Below are positions 16,078 through 22,058 of a stretch of 26,397 nt of DNA, piece by piece. Origin of the DNA: a virus. Position 1 is the stretch's first letter; each line of letters starts with the position of its first letter. The position numbers and the translations under genes were made by a program. Under the pieces are notes generated by a model. That model worked only from the letters and a program-made list of their open reading frames with translations, ran no database searches and was not told where the DNA came from. The DNA is taken from positions 1 to 26,397 of the IMG/VR virus record IMGVR_UViG_3300030012_002724. One strand, 5' to 3'.

Positions 16078-17277
16078 TTAAGTAAATTTAATTAATCCGT
16101 CCCCAGATTTAAAAACTGATACCCTTTCTCCAGTGGATAATGTATATGGTGAGTTAAGTGGTTGACCTAGGTTACCTGAAGTTACATTTAATGTTATACT
16201 GCTCGGGTATCTTAAAATAACTACCCCAGAGCCACCTGCTCTAGTATAAGTGCTAGAGCTTTGATTAGAACCTCCACCACCTGCGCCGCCTCCTGTGTTA
16301 TCTTGTCCATCTTCAGGTGAATAAATTTGGGTTGCGTTCCCACCTCCACCATTTCCGCCGCCGCCTGTACCACCAGCGCCGCCGTAGTTTGGTACGCTAC
16401 CAGGAGCAAAATTATTAAAAAAACCGCCGCCGCCGCCGCCTGCATAATAAACATCAGTTCCTGAAATTTCTCCTACGTCAGCATCAGTTGATACTGCTTC
16501 TGTGTGCGGTAATATATTTACTGCCACACCTGTGCCACCATTTCCACCTGTGGCATAGCTCGTAGCATTAGCTCCAGAATTATAAACAGTGCTTGCACTA
16601 CCTACTACGCCTGCACCTCCGCCGCCGCCGCCGCCCTCTATGTTGGTACTGCCTGTTGCGGGGATTGAGCCATAAACGCCTCCTGCAAATCCTTGGTCTG
16701 TTTCTCCATCTCCTGGTGCAACTTTTGATAGAGATGAAGACCCACCTCCACTACCAGAGCCACCATCATTTCCTGTTGTTGGAGGGACATTTCCTTTAAC
16801 TCCTCCACCTCCGCCTTTCGAGATTATTTCTGCTCCTACTACACCAAACTTACTATCTTCACCATCACCACCGTCTGCTGAGCTTGATGCAGCATTCGCC
16901 CCGCCGCCTCCTACAGTAACGGTATAATTTGTGTTGAGGTTTACATTAAATTTATTTTCAGCGCTAGCTCCTCCACCAGATGCAGAAAAAGACGTGCGCA
17001 GCCCGCCTGCTCCTCCGCCTCCTGTTCCACGATTAACACTAGCTCCTCCCCCTCCAGCAACCACTAAAAAGTCTATTTCTGTAATTAAATCCGTTTCTTT
17101 TAATTTTCTCCATTCAGAACCGTTGTATACCTCAACTCTATCTGAATCTGTGTTTTCCCTTAAATCACCTGTATTTGGTGAACCAGGTCTTTGAGCGTCT
17201 GTTCCTTGAGCCCATGTTAGCCCTCCATCGTTGCCACTCAAGTCAATTACATCAGTAGTTACTTTTGTTTCTGCCAT
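16078..17277 (-). CDS. Glycine-rich tail adhesin 2 (paralogue)
   Basis: 399 residues with the same plan as the adhesin at 14198. The N-terminus has the fibre motif GDLRENTDSDRVEVYNGSEW (about 37-56). Then come a short strand region LITEIDFLVVAGGGGAS and many Gly tracts split by variable segments, and the end is GGSGVVILRYPSSITLNVTS. Two tracts are coded by near-perfect GGC repeats (16424-16440 and 16618-16635), very GC-rich for this genome. A short gap of 1 base separates its end from the 240-residue gene and 11 bases its start from the upstream fibre gene. Inferred role: polyglycine-helix adhesin on the tail fibre. Confidence 0.7.
   Translation of the reverse strand: MAETKVTTDVIDLSGNDGGLTWAQGTDAQRPGSPNTGDLRENTDSDRVEVYNGSEWRKLKETDLITEIDFLVVAGGGGASVNRGTGGGGAGGLRTSFSASGGGASAENKFNVNLNTNYTVTVGGGGANAASSSADGGDGEDSKFGVVGAEIISKGGGGGVKGNVPPTTGNDGGSGSGGGSSSLSKVAPGDGETDQGFAGGVYGSIPATGSTNIEGGGGGGGAGVVGSASTVYNSGANATSYATGGNGGTGVAVNILPHTEAVSTDADVGEISGTDVYYAGGGGGGFFNNFAPGSVPNYGGAGGTGGGGNGGGGNATQIYSPEDGQDNTGGGAGGGGSNQSSSTYTRAGGSGVVILRYPSSITLNVTSGNLGQPLNSPYTLSTGERVSVFKSGDGLIKFT
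16424..16440 (-). repeat. (GGC)n coding triplet repeat
   Basis: Plus strand shows a CCG/CGC run; on the coding strand it is a GGC run giving poly-Gly in adhesin 2. In-frame slippage would change tract length without breaking the frame. Confidence 0.7.
16618..16635 (-). repeat. Second (GGC)n coding triplet repeat
   Basis: A further GGC run in adhesin 2, coding GGGGGG, about 180 bases from the first. The two tracts are close to identical and could recombine. Confidence 0.65.
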
Positions 17278-17288
17278 TGAGTGTTATT

Positions 17289-17969
17289 TTATGCGATTAC
17301 TATTATCTGTATACCATTAGCTGCTGTAACAGGTGGGTTAAATGCGAAAGTTAAGGTGTTTGATGATACTGTCCAATTAGGAGTTGTCCCATCGGACTGA
17401 AAATAATTTTGAGTTACCCCACTTATACTAACCATACAGTTTTGTGCAGATGTTGGTGTAGAGCCTAATGTTAATGCCCCTAAAGCTGAACCAGTTCCTG
17501 TAAATTGATTTAACGAACCAAATCCTCCACCACTGCTAGCAATTGTTATTTCTGTACCTGAAGTTTGTGTTAAAGTTATTCCTGAACCTTCGGTCAAATT
17601 TACAGTAGAATCCTGTCCAGTGTTTGCGTCTAATTGTAATGGCACGCTAGAACCTGCTTTTGTTCCAGCACCCAATGTGTAAGTATCTCCTACCGCTGTT
17701 GATGCAATAGTAAATCCATTACCTGCTCCATCCTCGGTTAAAGTAATATTAGTACCTTTTGTTATAAGCACTGAGTCTGTTGTAGAATCCGAACCTGTTA
17801 ATGTAACGTTTACGTTATCTCCACTTTGTGATGTAGATATACCGTATGTGGTGTTGGCAGACACCAATCCTATTGGTATTTGCACATTATCGGAAGCTTT
17901 ATATCCTACTAAAAAATCTATATCTCCTACCGTTGAGCCCGATGTAAATTGTGAAAATTTTACTGCCAT
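17289..17969 (-). CDS. Tail fibre protein, beta-rich
   Basis: 226 residues with Thr/Ser/Gly-rich beta repeats: VGDIDFLVGYKASDNVQIPI near the start, SQSGDNVNVTLTGSDSTTD, GAGTKAGSSVPLQLDANTGQ, then VNLTEGSGITLTQTSGTEIT. This repeated pattern (D-tripeptide, V/I-rich strand, G-turn) is typical of trimeric fibre shafts in marine phages. The C-terminal 60 residues form a separate piece (VSISGVTQNYFQSDGTTPN; LTFAFNPPVTAANGIQIIVI). One base separates its start from the stop of the tiny gene upstream. Part of the adhesin block. Confidence 0.65.
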   Translation of the reverse strand: MAVKFSQFTSGSTVGDIDFLVGYKASDNVQIPIGLVSANTTYGISTSQSGDNVNVTLTGSDSTTDSVLITKGTNITLTEDGAGNGFTIASTAVGDTYTLGAGTKAGSSVPLQLDANTGQDSTVNLTEGSGITLTQTSGTEITIASSGGGFGSLNQFTGTGSALGALTLGSTPTSAQNCMVSISGVTQNYFQSDGTTPNWTVSSNTLTFAFNPPVTAANGIQIIVIA

Positions 17970-17970
17970 A

Positions 17971-18105
17971 TTATTCTGTTATTAAATTATCTAATGTTTC
18001 ACTTACCATTCTTGAATTTTGTTCAGTTACTATTTCTTGACTACCAAACGGAATATTTGATGATTTAAGTCCGTCTATTGCATTAGTAATCCAAATTGCT
18101 ATCAT
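17971..18105 (-). CDS. Tiny 44-residue gene in the fibre block, function unknown
   Basis: 44 residues: MIAIWITNAIDGLKSSNIPF then GSQEIVTEQNSRMVSETLDN, ending LITE. Probably one or two helices. It fills the gap between two fibre genes, with 1 base to the next start and 19 bases from the previous stop. No homologue recognised. Tight packing is the main support. Confidence 0.45.
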   Translation of the reverse strand: MIAIWITNAIDGLKSSNIPFGSQEIVTEQNSRMVSETLDNLITE

Positions 18106-18124
18106 ATCTTTATGCTTATAATTA

Positions 18125-18394
18125 TTACCACAATGCTACAATATTAGTGGCGCTTGTTCCTGTGCTATGTACTTTTGTAACCTGTACAGGTATAAATGTT
18201 CCCGAACTAATACCATTAAATGTAACTTCATCCCCTCCTACCGTTGTAACTTTAATATTTCCAGCTCCTCCAACAAAAAGAACGCATCCGTTATTTCTGT
18301 TAGCTCCAGGGTCAGTAGATACACTGGGTATATTAGCCGTGTCACTTGGCGTGACCGCTGCTGCTCTTCCTGCTTGTAATTTTTGATATGACAT
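18125..18394 (-). CDS. Small conserved structural protein
   Basis: 89 residues, opening MSYQKLQAGRAAAVTPSDTA, then NNGCVLFVGGAGNIKVTTVG and GISSGTFIPVQVTKVHSTGT. The start MSYQKLQ-R-(5)-PSDT is one I recall in many marine phages, where the protein is taken as a tail or head decoration component. All-beta look, no charged tail, one Cys. It lies 2 bases after the stop of the Cys-rich 54-residue gene. Role uncertain. Confidence 0.6.
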   Translation of the reverse strand: MSYQKLQAGRAAAVTPSDTANIPSVSTDPGANRNNGCVLFVGGAGNIKVTTVGGDEVTFNGISSGTFIPVQVTKVHSTGTSATNIVALW

Positions 18395-18396
18395 AT

Positions 18397-18561
18397 TTAT
18401 TTTTTATATGGGAATATTCTATTTAACGTATCTCTTCTTTCTTCACATCCACATGGTCTACCAGTTATTTTAGAAACCTTATCCACTACCGCTTTTATAC
18501 CCGTAGCTGTGGTTAATTTATGAATACTGTCTCCAAGTCCAATTGACTTTACCTTTTGCAT
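18397..18561 (-). CDS. Small protein with CGC motif
   Basis: 54 residues, below most ORF cut-offs. It starts MQKVKSIGLGDSIHKLTTAT and ends with TGRPCGCEERRDTLNRIFPY. The core TG-x-x-CGC-x-x-R-(5)-LN-x-x-FPY is a pattern I recall in small proteins of Bacteroidota phages. CGC could bind a metal or form a disulphide. The helix VDKVSKITG precedes it. Starts 13 bases inside the Cys-rich peptide gene upstream. Function unknown. Confidence 0.6.
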   Translation of the reverse strand: MQKVKSIGLGDSIHKLTTATGIKAVVDKVSKITGRPCGCEERRDTLNRIFPYKK

Positions 18562-18656
18562 GTGCATATATTATTTTTACAAGAAGACATGGTAAAAGAT
18601 AAAAAAAGTAGTACTTTATTCCAGTGACATTTAATATTATATAAAACCTCTTTCAT
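18549..18656 (-). CDS. 35-residue Cys-rich peptide, possible lipoprotein
   Basis: The start ATG shares a base with the TAA stop of the preceding gene (TAATG), which argues for real translation. The peptide MKEVLYNIKCHWNKVLLFLS then FTMSSCKNNICTCKR has a short hydrophobic stretch ending in MSSC, a weak lipobox, and three more Cys. It overlaps the CGC-motif gene by 13 bases. It could be a tiny outer-membrane lipoprotein or just a coupled leader. The lipobox is imperfect. Confidence 0.4.
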   Translation of the reverse strand: MKEVLYNIKCHWNKVLLFLSFTMSSCKNNICTCKR

Positions 18657-18868
18657 TATTTTAAATGATTATGTGTTTTAAAATGATAAGTGTGTCTGTA
18701 AGACATACCGTCATCACTTCCGTAAGCATGACCATGTCTTTTCTTTTCCATTGCTTTACTTTCATTTCTTCTGTCTTTAAGGCTTTGAGAATGTGGGCCT
18801 TTATGTTTATTTCCTAACGACTCATCAAGTCTGTCGTTATATCCTTGTTTATAAGTTACCGTAGGCAT
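18656..18868 (-). CDS. Small charged phage protein, function unknown
   Basis: 70 residues: MPTVTYKQGYNDRLDESLGN, then KHKGPHSQSLKDRRNESKAM and a His-rich tail (KKRHGHAYGSDDGMSYRH; HTYHFKTHNHLK). Strongly hydrophilic with many Lys, Arg and His. The first 45 residues (GYNDR-DESLG, SLKDRR-ESK-MEK) match a small protein I remember from marine phages. The His-rich end could bind metal. First gene after a TAnnTTTG box, so it heads the fibre block. Confidence 0.55.
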   Translation of the reverse strand: MPTVTYKQGYNDRLDESLGNKHKGPHSQSLKDRRNESKAMEKKRHGHAYGSDDGMSYRHTYHFKTHNHLK

Positions 18869-18895
18869 AGTTTAAATTTTTAAGATTATTAAATA

Positions 18896-18903
18896 CAAAT
18901 ATA
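18896..18903 (-). promoter_or_regulatory. Bacteroidota -7 box TATATTTG for the fibre block
   Basis: Minus strand TATATTTG, exact TAnnTTTG, 27 bases before the ATG at 18868, just next to the stop of the 96-residue gene. It would drive genes from 18868 down to the adhesins. Confidence 0.55.
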
Positions 18904-19194
18904 CTAATATTTTCCTTGTCTATTTTTTGGTGAGCTCTTCGTTGAGCCTCCTGGGCCTGACCATAATTTTTTACACGCCCAATACCTAGCTGTAAATTTA
19001 GAACTAGCACTGCTACATTTATGTCTAGCACGAAATGATTTCCTGGCAGCAGCAGAATAATTGTGACCATACCCTTTAGCGCCAAAGTGTATAAGCTTTT
19101 CTTTACCACCCTGACAAGCTTTGACCATTTTCTTTTTACCTGGCCTATCACTTCGAGTGACCACATTACACTTCATTCTGCTTTTATCAGCCAT
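18904..19194 (-). CDS. Cys-containing basic phage protein (DUF5872-like)
   Basis: 96 residues, strongly basic. The core KKMVKACQGGKEKLIHFGAK is followed by AAARKSFRARHKCSSASSKF and TARYWACKKLWSG. I recall this chain (ACEGGKEK-I-FG, RKSFRARH-C, LTARYWAC) in T4-like cyanophages and many marine phages, where it is of unknown function; four Cys may form a metal site. The name DUF5872 is from memory. The C-terminus is a basic tail (PKNRQGKY). It lies 4 bases after the fibre gene upstream. Confidence 0.65.
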   Translation of the reverse strand: MADKSRMKCNVVTRSDRPGKKKMVKACQGGKEKLIHFGAKGYGHNYSAAARKSFRARHKCSSASSKFTARYWACKKLWSGPGGSTKSSPKNRQGKY

Positions 19195-19198
19195 TGTT

Positions 19199-19756
19199 TT
19201 AGTTTAGTGAAACCCAAGCAGTTCCATTATACCCTTGAAATTGGGGATTACCACCACCATCACCATCTGAAACAAAAACGACCATACCTGCTTGCGGTGA
19301 GGTAATATCTGCGTCTCTTCCAGTTGTATTAGCGTAAACTTGTAACTGTAATCCTCCTGCAAAGCTTTTGTTGCTTAATGTTTGTGTGCCTGTATCGGAA
19401 ACTAATGTTGCATCAGAATCACCTATTGTTGAACCGCCTGGTAAAACAAGTGTGTTGTTTGCTGATTCAGAATGGGGTTGAGATGCAATTTTTTGTCCAT
19501 GTGAGTTAACACTACAATTTAACTGTAGTTTACCTACATCAGATGCATTATCACCCTTGATTTCTACAACATGTGTAGCGGGGTTTAAAATTAAATTACC
19601 CGCCGCTGTGATAATTTCACTAAAAAATGGTGAAGATAATAATTCTTGAATTGTATATGCCCTCCTAAGAGAGTTTGTTAGTTCTGAACCCTTATCCTCG
19701 GTGTTTACTGTGGAGTCTATTCCATGAAAGGTTGTTCCTTGTGGTACTGTTGACAT
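19199..19756 (-). CDS. Tail fibre-like protein
   Basis: 185 residues. It opens MSTVPQGTTFHGIDSTVNTE; a helix LRRAYTIQELLSSPFFSEII is followed by beta repeats (LILNPATHVVEIKGDNAS; GGSTIGDSDATLVSDTGT). The last 45 residues hold the fibre end motif GMVVFVSDGDGGGNPQFQGY with NGTAWVSLN. Same end pattern as in the other adhesins (Y-N/D-G-x-x-W). Two bases after the basic 77-residue gene. Likely a short fibre or shaft piece. Confidence 0.6.
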   Translation of the reverse strand: MSTVPQGTTFHGIDSTVNTEDKGSELTNSLRRAYTIQELLSSPFFSEIITAAGNLILNPATHVVEIKGDNASDVGKLQLNCSVNSHGQKIASQPHSESANNTLVLPGGSTIGDSDATLVSDTGTQTLSNKSFAGGLQLQVYANTTGRDADITSPQAGMVVFVSDGDGGGNPQFQGYNGTAWVSLN

Positions 19757-19758
19757 AA

Positions 19759-19992
19759 TTATGCGTTTTTAACTGTTTTTGTATTACTAATAAATTGTTT
19801 TTTGCCTCCAGAAGCTTTCTTCTTTTTGGCTGTTGCTGCAAGAGCTTTTCTACTTAATCTTCTAGCTTTAGCTAAAGGCAAACACCTGTCAGGGTTTTTT
19901 TTATTTTTACTTGTTCCACATGGCCCTTTGATTTTACCATCTGTTCCAATCCTAACCCATTTTTGGTCTCGCCATTTTTTAAGCTCTCCCAT
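19759..19992 (-). CDS. Basic small phage protein
   Basis: 77 residues: MGELKKWRDQKWVRIGTDGK, then IKGPCGTSKNKKNPDRCLPL and AKARRLSRKALAATAKKKKA. I recall this pattern (KW-QKWVRIGTDGKIKGPCG, DRCLPLAKA) in marine phages including cyanophages, function unknown. Highly basic and with two Cys spaced like a small metal or nucleic-acid binder. The start overlaps the end of the 38-residue gene by 14 bases. Confidence 0.6.
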   Translation of the reverse strand: MGELKKWRDQKWVRIGTDGKIKGPCGTSKNKKNPDRCLPLAKARRLSRKALAATAKKKKASGGKKQFISNTKTVKNA

Positions 19993-20095
19993 ATTTTTTC
20001 TTCCTTTTCAAAGCCTTGAAATCAGCTCCAGTAATTTTATTATATGGTGGAGCTGCTTTAGCTATTTTTTTTTGTCTATTAGTTAGTTTACTCAT
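19979..20095 (-). CDS. 38-residue basic protein
   Basis: Reads MSKLTNRQKKIAKAAPPYNK then ITGADFKALKRKKKYGRA. Too short for most gene finders, but the QKKIAKAA-P-NKIT-ADFKALK pattern is known to me from marine phages. Overlaps both neighbours (4 and 14 bases), which supports translation. Likely nucleic-acid binding by charge; no proof. Confidence 0.55.
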   Translation of the reverse strand: MSKLTNRQKKIAKAAPPYNKITGADFKALKRKKKYGRA

Positions 20096-20211
20096 TTCTT
20101 TTTAGATTTTAAATTTTTTAACATTTTGTCAATCTTTACAGCTTGACCTTTGTGCATAGCTGAAGCTTTTCTAAGCTGCGAAGCTATTTCTCTAAGTTTT
20201 TTTGCATCCAT
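20092..20211 (-). CDS. 39-residue basic helical protein
   Basis: Chosen start is the ATG at 20211, giving MDAKKLREIASQLRKASAMH then KGQAVKIDKMLKNLKSKKK. A longer frame exists upstream, but those residues are out of character and overlap the neighbouring gene. The short form matches a small amphipathic protein common in marine phages (MDAKK-REIA-QLRKAS-HK-QA). Overlaps the 38-residue gene by 4 bases and lies 1 base after the 51-residue gene. Confidence 0.55.
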   Translation of the reverse strand: MDAKKLREIASQLRKASAMHKGQAVKIDKMLKNLKSKKK

Positions 20212-20212
20212 T

Positions 20213-20368
20213 TTATTTAGATTTTTTTGCGTAGTTAGGGTCTTTACAATATTTACTTGCTGCCATATTTGCATAAGCAGAAGGGTACTTGTCAAAAGTA
20301 CGCTTGGCCCATGCAATTCCAGCGGGGCAAATTTTATTTCCTTTTTTTTTTCTTCTTTTAGTAGCCAC
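20213..20368 (-). CDS. 51-residue basic protein, GTG start
   Basis: GTG start at 20368, giving (M)ATKRRKKKGNKICPAGIAW then AKRTFDKYPSAYANMAASKY and CKDPNYAKKSK. The core GNKICPAG-AWAKRTFD-YPSAYAN is a familiar small protein in marine phages, which supports this frame despite the GTG start. Its start overlaps the end of the 54-residue gene by 11 bases. Two Cys, high Lys/Arg. Confidence 0.6.
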   Translation of the reverse strand: MATKRRKKKGNKICPAGIAWAKRTFDKYPSAYANMAASKYCKDPNYAKKSK

Positions 20369-20522
20369 CTGTTTCTGTCATTTTTTTATCTGGGTTCATA
20401 CTTATTTTTCCGTTCATTGTTTTGGCAAATTCCACTGCTTGTGGAACTCCAACTGCATTATATGGAAATGTCTTAGTTTTTAATTTTCCGCTATCCATGC
20501 ATTTATATTTTACTGTAGGCAT
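20358..20522 (-). CDS. 54-residue protein, function unknown
   Basis: Reads MPTVKYKCMDSGKLKTKTFP, YNAVGVPQAVEFAKTMNGKI, SMNPDKKMTETGGY. A small alpha/beta protein by eye: strand, Cys, then a helix (PQAVEFAKTM). It lies 3 bases past the stop of the membrane/coiled-coil gene and overlaps the next gene by 11 bases. I recall PTVKYK-starting small proteins with this FPYNA-G-AEAFAK region in marine phages. No function. Confidence 0.55.
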   Translation of the reverse strand: MPTVKYKCMDSGKLKTKTFPYNAVGVPQAVEFAKTMNGKISMNPDKKMTETGGY

Positions 20523-20525
20523 AAA

Positions 20526-20900
20526 TTATTTTTTTTTATTATAGATTGTGTCAAAAGCCGAAGCTCCTAGAAGTGTAAGTTTATCAATAATATCTTCTTG
20601 TATTTTAATAATCATAGCTTCTAGTTGGTCATTTCTTTTTTCCATTTGGTCACACAAAGATTGTAAAGATTGATTTTTCTTTTGTAGTTGTGCCACTTCA
20701 TCTGGGTTTTTTCCAATGACTGCGTATATAACAACAGACAGTGAGCCCACTATCATACCTGTAATAGATACAAAAATGTCTTTGTTGTCTGCTGGTATTT
20801 GGTGAAAAGATAAAAACAATAGTAGTAATATTACAAGTAAAAATACTCCTACTGCCCCTATGTAATGTCTTATATCTCTATTTCCGTTCATTATTTTCAT
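20526..20900 (-). CDS. Two-TM protein with C-terminal coiled coil (holin- or spanin-like)
   Basis: Start taken at the ATG at 20900; the longer frame needs a TTG at 20930 that lies within the promoter. About 124 residues. Two membrane segments (about 13-33, IGAVGVFLLVILLLLFLSF; about 42-62, IFVSITGMIVGSLSVVIYAV) are followed by a coiled coil of about 40 residues (VAQLQKKNQSLQSLCDQMEK onward) and a hydrophobic end (KLTLLGASAFDTIYNKKK). It could be a second holin, a membrane anchor for lysis, or a superinfection-exclusion protein. It diverges from the winged-helix-like gene. Confidence 0.55.
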   Translation of the reverse strand: MKIMNGNRDIRHYIGAVGVFLLVILLLLFLSFHQIPADNKDIFVSITGMIVGSLSVVIYAVIGKNPDEVAQLQKKNQSLQSLCDQMEKRNDQLEAMIIKIQEDIIDKLTLLGASAFDTIYNKKK

Positions 20901-20917
20901 TGTCAATATTAAATAAA

Positions 20918-20925
20918 TATCTTTA
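20918..20925 (+). promoter_or_regulatory. Promoter -7 box variant TATCTTTA for the plus-strand gene
   Basis: Plus strand TATCTTTA, one base off TAnnTTTG, 25 bases before the ATG at 20950. A TTG is 15 bases upstream, shorter than the usual 19-21 spacing. Confidence 0.4.
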
Positions 20926-20927
20926 TG

Positions 20928-20935
20928 CAAATTTA
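20928..20935 (-). promoter_or_regulatory. Bacteroidota -7 box TAAATTTG for the minus-strand gene
   Basis: Minus strand TAAATTTG, exact TAnnTTTG. A TTG lies 17 bases upstream on the minus strand. It is only 2 bases from the plus-strand -7 box, so the two promoters cannot be used freely at once. Confidence 0.45.
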
Positions 20936-20949
20936 ATAAATAAAATTCA

Positions 20950-21384
20950 ATGCAATCTGACTACCTAAAGTACTGGAGAGTAATAAGATATTTTATTCGT
21001 GCTAAATACAAATTAACCACAGCAGATATAGAAACATTGCTTTTTTTAAAGACGGAATCTTATTTTGGTAAAGATAAATTTTTAGAGTTTAGCAAACTTC
21101 TTAGTTGGGATAAATCTAGATTTGAAAGACTTCAAAGAGATGGGTGGATACAGGTTTTTAGAAAAAGAACAGGTCAATCAAAAACTTTGTATTGTTTGTC
21201 TTACAAAAGCAAACGTGTGATAAACTCTGTTTATAAAAAACTAAATGGGGAAGAAATACCTACTTCCCCAAGTCAAAATCCATTGTTCTTAAAAAACGTA
21301 TCCTATACGGATAGAGTTTATAGAAGCATGATTAAAGATATGAATAAATTTATAAAACAACAACGACATCATTCTGAGATATAA
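20950..21384 (+). CDS. Winged-helix-like DNA-binding protein, lone plus-strand gene
   Basis: 144 residues. A helix-rich N-terminal half (YLKYWRVIRYFIRAKYKLTT then ADIETLLFLKTESYFGKDKF) leads to FSKLLSWDKSRFERLQRDGW, which suits a recognition helix, and a beta wing (IQVFRKRTGQSKTLYCLSYK). The layout is MarR/PadR-like but no confirmed family. I recall near-identical proteins in marine Bacteroidota phages. The gene is opposite to its neighbours: it diverges from the two-TM gene at 20900 and runs 35 bases into the groES 3' end. It is a candidate regulator of the minus-strand late genes. Confidence 0.6.
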   Translation: MQSDYLKYWRVIRYFIRAKYKLTTADIETLLFLKTESYFGKDKFLEFSKLLSWDKSRFERLQRDGWIQVFRKRTGQSKTLYCLSYKSKRVINSVYKKLNGEEIPTSPSQNPLFLKNVSYTDRVYRSMIKDMNKFIKQQRHHSEI

Positions 21385-21607
21385 TTGTATAGGCTTTACC
21401 TTCAATCAACATAGTATACCCAGCACGTTTATCGTAATAAATATTATCTCCTTCTTTTATAACATCGACATCAGTCCCTGGTTTTACCACTATCCCTTTT
21501 TTGTATCTTAATTGATTTGCGTCTTCTGAAGAGAGTAAAAGCCCAGATGATGTTTTTATCTCCTCTTCTATCGTTTCTATAATTATATTTCTTCCTATTG
21601 GTTTCAT
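21350..21607 (-). CDS. groES: GroES-type co-chaperonin
   Basis: 85 residues, close to the 95-97 of cellular GroES. It opens MKPIGRNIIIETIEEEIKTS, then SGLLLSSEDANQLRYKKGIV (SGLLL stands where GroES has the mobile-loop GGIVL). Next comes GDNIYYDKRAGYTMLIEGKA and a final strand VVVVL, corresponding to GD-V, DGEE and DILAIV of GroES. It caps the GroEL ring. The gene ends the chaperonin operon; three small genes separate it from groEL. Its 3' end overlaps the plus-strand winged-helix gene by 35 bases. Confidence 0.85.
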   Translation of the reverse strand: MKPIGRNIIIETIEEEIKTSSGLLLSSEDANQLRYKKGIVVKPGTDVDVIKEGDNIYYDKRAGYTMLIEGKAYTIISQNDVVVVL

Positions 21608-21610
21608 TCA

Positions 21611-21823
21611 TCAGTGAAATTTAACATCGTAGTATCTAAAATAAGGGGCAACTTTTTTAACAGAACTTGTTTCAATCCACTCGCCAAGCTTATCATAAGA
21701 TTCTACAGAGGTAATAATTATTTTATGAGAGTCTCCAGGCCCAAACTCTTGATAAGAATAAGAACTAGGAGACACCTCAAAATGTCCAACTGGTTTACCT
21801 TTGATAGCTAAAGTTGTCTTCAT
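21611..21823 (-). CDS. Small beta-rich protein in the chaperonin operon
   Basis: 70 residues: MKTTLAIKGKPVGHFEVSPS, SYSYQEFGPGDSHKIIITSV, then ESYDKLGEWIETSSVKKVAP. Looks like a single small beta domain. No recognised homologue. It lies 3 bases before groES and overlaps the secreted-protein gene by 29 bases, a long overlap that supports both starts or suggests a later start. Confidence 0.5.
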   Translation of the reverse strand: MKTTLAIKGKPVGHFEVSPSSYSYQEFGPGDSHKIIITSVESYDKLGEWIETSSVKKVAPYFRYYDVKFH

Positions 21824-22058
21824 AAATTTTTTCCATTACCACCAAGAAAGCTCTGTTGTAGCCATCTTTATACCCAGTCATAAAAGGGTCGGCAGGAAGA
21901 GGGCATGGGGGCACAGGTACTAAAGATGATGGATACGTAGCTCCATAAGCATAGTCCCATCCAGCGATGTAACCATCCTCCCAGCCTTTACAATAGTCTT
22001 TTTCTGATATAGATGTGAACGAGACACATAATATAAATATTAATAATAAATGCTTCAT
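21795..22058 (-). CDS. Small predicted secreted/periplasmic protein
   Basis: 87 residues. The N-terminus MKHLLLIFILCVSFTSISEK is a signal peptide by eye (basic n-region, hydrophobic core, small residues near 15-18; FILCVS could also be a lipobox-like site). The mature part has paired Y/G-rich elements: YCKGWEDGYIAGWDYAYG and FMTGYKDGYNRAFLVVMEKI. G-Y/W-x-x-G-Y repeats like these appear in small exported proteins of marine phages. Starts by a 4-base ATGA overlap with the 44-residue gene. Confidence 0.6.
   Translation of the reverse strand: MKHLLLIFILCVSFTSISEKDYCKGWEDGYIAGWDYAYGATYPSSLVPVPPCPLPADPFMTGYKDGYNRAFLVVMEKIYEDNFSYQR

Noticed and set aside
16931-17194. Plus-strand Pro-rich open frame (PPPPPVPRLTLAPPPP)
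   Set aside because: It is the antisense of poly-Gly codons in adhesin 2; the minus-strand gene has family motifs, this frame has none.
18849-19166. Minus-strand 105-residue frame
   Set aside because: It overlaps the DUF5872-like gene in another frame, which carries the recognised motifs; this one is a shadow.
20092-20316. 74-residue form of the 39-residue basic protein
   Set aside because: The extra N-terminus is out of character and overlaps the GTG-start gene; the ATG at 20211 fits known look-alikes.
20526-20930. Longer form of the two-TM gene with a TTG start at 20930
   Set aside because: The TTG overlaps the TAnnTTTG promoter; the ATG at 20900 lies downstream and begins a normal protein.
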